DNA of 64,000 nucleotides from Vandiemenella viatica (taxonomy: Eukaryota > Arthropoda > Insecta > Orthoptera > Morabidae): positions 174,802,494-174,866,493 of the forward strand of contig JARYHS010008074.1 of the NCBI GenBank assembly GCA_031002005.1, in the 5' to 3' direction. Of this stretch, positions 58,681 through 64,000 are shown one piece after another. Within the stretch, counting starts at the first letter, position 1. Each line of letters begins with the position of its first letter. Under the pieces are notes generated by a model that worked only from the letters and a program-made list of their open reading frames with translations, had not been told where the DNA came from and searched no databases. The position numbers were made by a program, and so were the translations under genes.

Positions 58681-58949
58681 TTTAATTCAGTATTACACCT
58701 TCTACGAGCGTTAGTCTGAGTGTTTTGTTACACTCAATTTTCAGAGACACTTGTCATTCTTTCCTTGCTGGCAAAAGCTACTCATTTGAACTGCGCTCAT
58801 GGGGATCTCTCGCATTCCCCTTTTAGCCCATTAATTATCCATATTCAATAAAACTATTGTAAATATGACCAATATGTTATTTCTTTGCATTCACAGCTAT
58901 TATAATGTATTTTCCCTTAAGATATGTTGGATTTGAAATGGCTTACACT
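58681..58949. other. Intronic sequence, no gene
   Basis: Non-coding sequence between the LINE 5' edge and the SINE. Confidence 0.5.
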
Positions 58950-59207
58950 GAGTATGGTGGTTGAGCAGTTAATGCTCTGGCCTTGGATTCGAAAGGACGG
59001 CGGTTCGAATCCCCATCCGGGCATCCAGATTTGGGTTTTCCATGGTTTCCCCAAATCACTCCAGGTGAATGCCAGGACGCTTCCTTCAAAAGGCCATGGC
59101 TGAATTCCTTCCGCTTCCTTGTCCTCAGTCCGATCCCACCTCTAATGGCCTCAATATCGATGAGGTGTAAAGCTATCAGTAAAAACAAAAAATAAATAAA
59201 TAAATGT
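58950..59207 (+). mobile_element. tRNA-derived SINE, same family as 29163-29400
   Basis: Head ATGGTGGTTGAGCAGTTAAT (box A-like) and GGTTCGAATCC (59002-59012), a perfect box B. The body reads CCATGGTTTCCCCAAATCAC and continues CCAGGTGAATGCC, with a tail of A/T-rich (AAAT)n. Flanks GCTTACACT (58941-58949) and GCTTACAGT (59208-59216) form a target duplication with one mismatch. It is oriented with the host gene. Confidence 0.9.
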
Positions 59208-59811
59208 GCTTACAGTAATTGTTTTTATATTCCAAGTGATGAATTTCCATCTTTTATTTTTCATTATATTTCCCACTAACCGTTTCCTGCAACTTTGTTC
59301 ACTGGGGCTATTAATGTATTGACCTTTCTCTTAAACATACATTGTCTGCGAGGGGGGAAAAAAGACTGTAACTTAGTTCCTCTGAATAATATGATGCTGA
59401 CCGTACTCTGAATCTAAATAAATATTTTGACAGCAAGACATAACTAAAACCAACCAGTAGTTTTGGTGTGAATCCCATTCAATGCAATAATTTTTCATTA
59501 CTGTTTCAATAAAATTCATTTATTAAGACATTTCACATATTATGCTTCACAATAGAGTATAGTTAATCTGAAAGTCAAATTTCTAAATTTTATTTAGCAT
59601 TGAATGCTCTTATTGATTAAGAGCACATATCATCTGTCGATAACTGATGAGATGCAGATTATCAATGTATTATTAGTTAAACCTGGCATTTATTTACTCT
59701 TCAATGGTAGTAAATGGCAGCCCAGTTTTGTATTCTTCTTTTTTGCTGCTTAAATGCATTAGTAATATTTTTCAACCTAATTTAAATTTTCTTTTTCTTT
59801 CCATTTATTAG
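59208..59811. other. Intron end before CEBPZ exon
   Basis: AT-rich sequence ending with the pyrimidine tract and CCATTTATTAG acceptor at 59811. Confidence 0.6.
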
Positions 59812-60047
59812 ATGGAAGATCCATGGATGATGAAGACATTGATATAAACAGCAGTGATGAAGAAATGAGGGACATTTCTGAAGATGATGACAATCTTGAT
59901 GACAGTATTGATGGAGATGAGATTAACATTGATGAGTTAGGTGAAGATGATGATGGCGAAGAACTCATATTTGATGGTGATGATGATAGTGAATCAGACA
60001 TAAAATCATTACAAGAAGCAGTGCGTGACAAAACATTTTCTCTTAAG
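59812..60047 (+). CDS. CEBPZ: CEBPZ/Noc1, internal exon (highly acidic C-terminal linker)
   Basis: 236 bp from acceptor ATTTATTAG to donor TTAAG|GTTTGT. With the G from the previous exon it reads DGRSMDDEDIDINSSDEEMR and continues acidic to DDDSESDIKSLQEAVRDKTF. 35 of its 79 residues are Asp or Glu. In the family, this acidic stretch separates the conserved core from a basic Lys/Arg-rich tail, which should be encoded beyond the window. The exon ends in phase 0. No stop or polyadenylation context follows, so the gene continues. The assignment rests on phase, position and composition rather than on unique motifs. Confidence 0.85.
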
Positions 60048-60934
60048 GTTTGTAATTCCTATATTTACAGTTTGCCCTTTACTGAATGTTGTCTTTTTGA
60101 ATGGTAGTAGCACCATAAGCAGGAAATGGAATTGGATAAATAAAATCTTAATCTATCTGTACTGTTATAAATCTGTAAGTGAACTGTATGTGTCTTGAAA
60201 GTTTGAAATAGCATCGTGCCAGAACTACTACAGATATTAGAGTGGTATTTTAAATTTTGAAAGCTTCACATCCAGATTAAAATAAATGATAATAGTCAAT
60301 GACTCATGAATACCAAGGAAACGATCAAGAAATTATAATCATTTTGAGATGAAAGAAATAGGAGTCTCAGATCAGTCTGTATTTGAGATGAACACTTCTT
60401 TCGAGAAATACTGACAGAAGGTCACACTACTACTTCTGTTTTAGGTTATTTAGATCAATTTTCTGAAATGCAATACCTTAAAATAAATGGAAGTTATGAA
60501 TCAAATATAATAAGAATAAGTAATCTTTAATTTACTGTAAACGTCTTTGTGCTTTAAGAGATACTAGTCGAACAAGGAGAGGTATTCAGTCTGGAAATTG
60601 AATTGAAGAATGCTCAATGTCGATTTATAATGTTACATTTCAGGTATTTCATCCTAATAGTGTTTACACTGGTGAACCTTTGTTTATGAGAAATTAAAAC
60701 TTAAAAACTGTGATATTCTAAATGGTTGATCCATGTCTATAAAGAAGCAATTAACATTAAGCAGCTGAGTAGTTACTTAGTTTTATTGTTGTATCTGTAT
60801 ACGAAGGTTGTGTGTTTGATCCCCGCTTCCCGAAAGTATTTTTATTTTCTGTGTACATTTCATTTCACTTCTGTTTGCTTTCTGCAGTATTAAAGATAAT
60901 TTTTTTTATTAATATTCACCGAAATAATTGTTTG
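60048..60934. other. Intronic sequence, no recognisable gene
   Basis: AT-rich sequence. I see no further CEBPZ exon here. Confidence 0.5.
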
Positions 60935-62250
60935 TTTTTCCCCTAAAGATTAGAAAGTCTCTTATCTGAAACTAGAAGATTTCTCTTTTTGAAGAAGTCT
61001 CTTGTTGCTAGTGCTATTCTGCTTCTAATATCATTCTTGATTCGGCCATCAGTTGTAATTTTATGTCCTAAGTAACAGAATTCACTTACTTTTCACTTGC
61101 TTTTGATCCAATTTTTATGTTTAATCTATTATTATTGTTATATTTTTTCTATATTTAATCACTTTTGTCTAGTTTTGGTTTATATTTAGTCAAAAAATCT
61201 TCCTTCAATATGTTTTTCTTGCCATTAAATATATCAAGTCTGTTCTGTTAACAGGACTATGTCATAAGCAACTCGTAGCATATTTTCTTCTTGAGCACTT
61301 ATGCTGCAATTAAATTTTTCTTTTACCTGCTTTATTGCTTCCTCTGCATAAAAATTGAATAGTAAATGGGGATAGATGACAACCTTGTCTCTCACCTTTT
61401 TTAACTGATGAATATCTCTCCTGATTCTCTATTTTTACTATAGCCACTTTATTATTATATGGATTATATTTAAAGTTTTGAACTTCTTGCCCACCTAACA
61501 TTATCAAAAGCTTCTTCTAGATCAGCAAATGCCATAAAAGTATATTTGTTTTCCTCGATCCGCTCTTCCAGTATTAATCTTAAAGCCAGAATTGCTTCCC
61601 TTATACTGTGATTTTTGCTAAACCCAAACTGATCTTCACCTACTATCTCTTCTACTACCTTTTCTATTCTTTTGTATATTATTCTAGCCTGTAATTTTGT
61701 AGCTTGTGATGTTAGACTTATGATGCGATAATTCTCACATTTGTCAGTTTGTAATATCTTCGAAAGTGTAAAGATGACACCTTTATTAAAATAAACTGGG
61801 GTACCTCCTCATTCGAACTGTTTAATGTAAGTTGGAACTATCTTGGATTTCTTCTTCTCCTGGGAGTTCAGGAGTTCTCCAGGAATCTCATCAATTCCAA
61901 CCACCTTATTTGATTTCCTTTCAAAGCTCTATCAAATTCTGTCTTGATAACAGGACCTCCTAAGTCTTCCACTTTCTTACTTCAGTAAAAGTGTTCAAAT
62001 CATCCCTGTCATACAGTTTTTGTATGTATTACTTTCATGGTCAGCTCTATCTTCTGAGCTTAAAAGAGGTTGTCCATCAGCAGCTTTAGTGTTTTTACAT
62101 CTTTTCTTCATTTCTGAAAAATTTGTTTGGTTCTCCTATAAGCCACATTTACTTTACTTACGACCATTTCCTTTTCTAATTCTTCACACTTTTCTTGCAG
62201 TCATTTACTTGTCTTTTGCTATCTTGCCTTTCCTGTTTGTTTGATTTCTA
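60935..62250 (-). mobile_element. LINE reverse transcriptase relic (RTE-like)
   Basis: Minus-strand blocks: AYRRTKQIFQK (about 62150-62115), VVGIDEIPGELLNSQ (about 61900-61855) and GSNSGFKINTGRADRGKQIY (about 61590-61535). Then KKGERQGCHLSPFTIQF (61420-61360; motif B) and a frameshifted VAYDIVLLTEQ (about 61285; motif C, normally ADD). It ends, in another register, LGHKITTDGRIKNDIRSRIA then FKKRNLLVSDKRLSN (61065-60945). All registers are broken. It sits in the intron after the last visible exon. Confidence 0.8.
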
Positions 62251-62308
62251 AAATGTCTGTATCACTTGTCAGGCGTAGATGTGAATGGGAGAGAGTGGTC
62301 ACACTTTC

Positions 62309-63345
62309 GTGTAGCCTTCTGATACCTATAATATTAAATAAGTTGGCTGCCATGTATTCGTATTATAACCCAAAAAAAGAAGGGTGATTGAAATAAATTC
62401 ACTTGACACAGTTTTAAAGAATCACACAATACTTATATTCTTGAAATTAAGTTCACTTTTACAATATCGGTACCAGAAACGTGGATAAAACATCGAACAA
62501 CAGTTTCATTGAAGATTACAGGCTAAGCACATTTGTACGAGAAGACAAACTCACTAAGTCCATCAACTTTAGTGAGTTGCCCCAACAACTACCACTCGGA
62601 GCTGTTCGCCCCGCTAGCTAGTGCGAAGTTATGCGATCACTTTCCGGTGAAAGAATGAAACTATCCCGGCACGAAGTTACTTCATTGAAAAGCACTGAGA
62701 GACTGAGACAATCTAGGATGTATGCAGGGTTTTTTATAAGCTTCACGCGGCCTATTACATCAGCAACTTTTTTCTTTAATTAATATCTCCTAAAGTACTA
62801 AATAGTTTAATTTGCAATTTATACAAGGGCTTCATATAATCACATTCTGTTTTAATTTAATGTAGTATTCAAAATGGTTTCTATAGGCTTAATGTTAAAG
62901 TCTCTTACGTCACCAGTTAGGCACGATCTTACGCGCTGTAACAACAATTAGCGACAATCTATCTTTAAAAACTTAATTATCTGACAATTGCTTAAACTTT
63001 TTACCAAAACCATTACATATTTGTAATCGTCTTAATTTAGGCTATCTACTGATATAATTTTTTCAGTTGTATTCCTTTTAGTTAAAAAGTTAATTATTTT
63101 CTCTTAATTAAAACCACTAATTGAACTTTGCGAAATTAGTTAATTTTACTATCAAAATGTTCGGAACAGTGGTGACTATAGCTAGTGATAAAAGTTCAGC
63201 TGTAGCTTTACTCAATCTAAAGTTATCTCAAATCTTAAATTTTTGCTTTCCTGATTGTGTGTTTCAAAACGTGATCAAACTTAATTATCTCTCAAACTAA
63301 ATTTTTCCCGGTATAATGAACACACTTTAAAATGATTCTAATGGT
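62309..63345 (+). repeat. Long interspersed repeat, copy 2 (possible solo LTR)
   Basis: Direct-orientation partner of 26455-27443. It starts GTGTAGCCTTCTGATACCTA and ends near CACACTTTAAAATGATTCT. In the middle (62575-62720) it has a GC-richer section less similar to copy 1. No coding frame. Confidence 0.75.
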
Positions 63346-63354
63346 TTTAAATAA

Positions 63355-63520
63355 ACTGAAATCTGTTGGATTGAATGAAAAGTTACTTGCTGGGTAGGGG
63401 AACTCTTAAAAGCCAGAAAGCAAAGTGTTAGAGAAGGAAATACATTATCAAGAGAGAGAGAGAGAAGTGCCACAGGATAGTGTATTGGGACCATTTATAT
63501 TCATTATTCTAATGAATGAT
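63355..63520 (+). mobile_element. Short LINE RT fragment (motif B)
   Basis: The plus strand ends EVPQDSVLGPFIFIILMND then a stop (63464-63520). This is the xVPQGSVLGPLLFxxxxND block with Gly replaced by Asp. A GA microsatellite (63450-63466) precedes it. Only about 55 codons at most are recognisable. Confidence 0.6.
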
Positions 63521-64000
63521 TAGTGTTGCAAACTGAAAAAAAAAACAAATTTTTTTTTTTCAGATTTGTGAAAAAAAACCTAGCACCCTCGTTTTTTTTC
63601 TAATTTTTTTTTTTTTTTTTTCAGAAAACTATCTATTTGATAAATTATAGTTTTATTTATGGAACTTACATTTTACATGTGTGTTTTAAACCTTACTAAA
63701 TCATATAATATCTTACATAATGATTCATAAATGTATCCATATAGGTAACATAATTTTTTATTCATCTTCTATGTCGGAACCACATTCACTAGTATCAGTA
63801 CTACCAACACTAGTTCGGTCGGAGTTGAAATTTTCTGTTTCTTCTTCTATCCCCTCTAGATCCATAACTTCAGAAATAGTTACATTTTCTTTTACTGGTT
63901 GTATTGAATGCAAAAGCTTTTGAGATTGCAATTTTAAATTGTGAGCAAAGTACACACTGTGAATGAAGACTGCGCCGATAGTTGTGTATTATGGTCTTTT
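63521..64000 (-). other. T-rich tract, then an unidentified acidic open frame
   Basis: Several poly-T and poly-A runs occupy 63536-63621. The minus strand from about 63990 to 63758 is open. It reads IHSVYFAHNLKLQSQKLLHS and ends acidic and Ser/Asp-rich (TSECGSDIEDE) at a stop. I do not recognise a family. It could be the C-terminal end of a transposase or gene that begins right of the window. No catalytic motif is visible. Confidence 0.35.

Noticed and set aside
58983..59195. Short protein on the plus strand with its mirror on the minus strand
   Set aside because: Both frames lie within a tRNA-derived SINE with target duplication.
59777..60031. Serine-rich open frame on the minus strand
   Set aside because: Shadow of the GAT/GAA-rich acidic CEBPZ exon on the plus strand.
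1..64000. A multi-gene defence or metabolic system
   Set aside because: All recognisable coding sequence is either one host gene or a known class of transposon; no operon-like or clustered host genes are visible.

Overview
This window looks like nuclear DNA from an arthropod with a large, repeat-rich genome. An insect of orthopteran type is my best guess, but that is inference: there is no rRNA or mitochondrial sequence to test it. The sequence is AT-rich. Coding exons are short, flanked by canonical GT/AG splice sites and separated by introns of about 6 to 17 kb. Nearly all other recognisable sequence is degraded mobile DNA. Nothing looks bacterial.

The only host gene I can support lies on the plus strand: the insect orthologue of CEBPZ/Noc1, a nucleolar 60S-ribosome assembly factor of the CBF/Noc family. 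Six internal exons are visible: 13324-13471, 20587-20757, 37772-38015, 44245-44470, 51423-51595 and 59812-60047. Splice phases are compatible across all five junctions, and the order follows the family: end of the CBF-domain repeat region, YDP/RNP and HPSVSLFA block, SGDPLQDF block, then acidic C-terminal linkers. The first and last exons lie outside the window or were not found.

Layout. 1-3660: Ty3/gypsy relic (minus), integrase off the left edge. 5067-9790: half a mariner abutting a CR1/Jockey-type LINE (minus), itself invaded by a hAT-like fragment, a probable Penelope tail and a 43-bp micro-insertion. 10430-11890: tandem array of about nine units near 169 bp. 12600-16650: Penelope-like (PLE) pieces around the first exon. 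17240-18050: Tc1 relic. 22138-23335: Tc1/mariner-superfamily (IS630-like) element with terminal inverted repeats (TIRs) and TA. 25190-26390: RTE-like LINE relic. 26455-27443 and 62309-63345: two direct copies of a 1-kb repeat. 28630-29705: hAT-like element carrying a tRNA-type SINE. 30090-33250: LINE split by a Tigger/pogo element. 35110-37590: RTE-like LINE split exactly at TA by a mariner. 38790-39720: hAT transposase relic. 39799-41480: Helitron with helicase remnant. 46579-50440: 3.9-kb non-autonomous Helitron made of inverted-repeat modules. 52781-54152: mariner. 54190-55310: head-to-head PLE pieces. 55780-58680: LINE with endonuclease and RT. 58950-59207: SINE. 60935-62250: another LINE.

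The genes do not form a pathway. One conserved gene is expanded by layers of nested transposition, and the nesting gives a relative chronology. I found no convincing new multi-gene system. The most unusual structure is the modular Helitron at 46579-50440, with a recurring core motif also found outside it.
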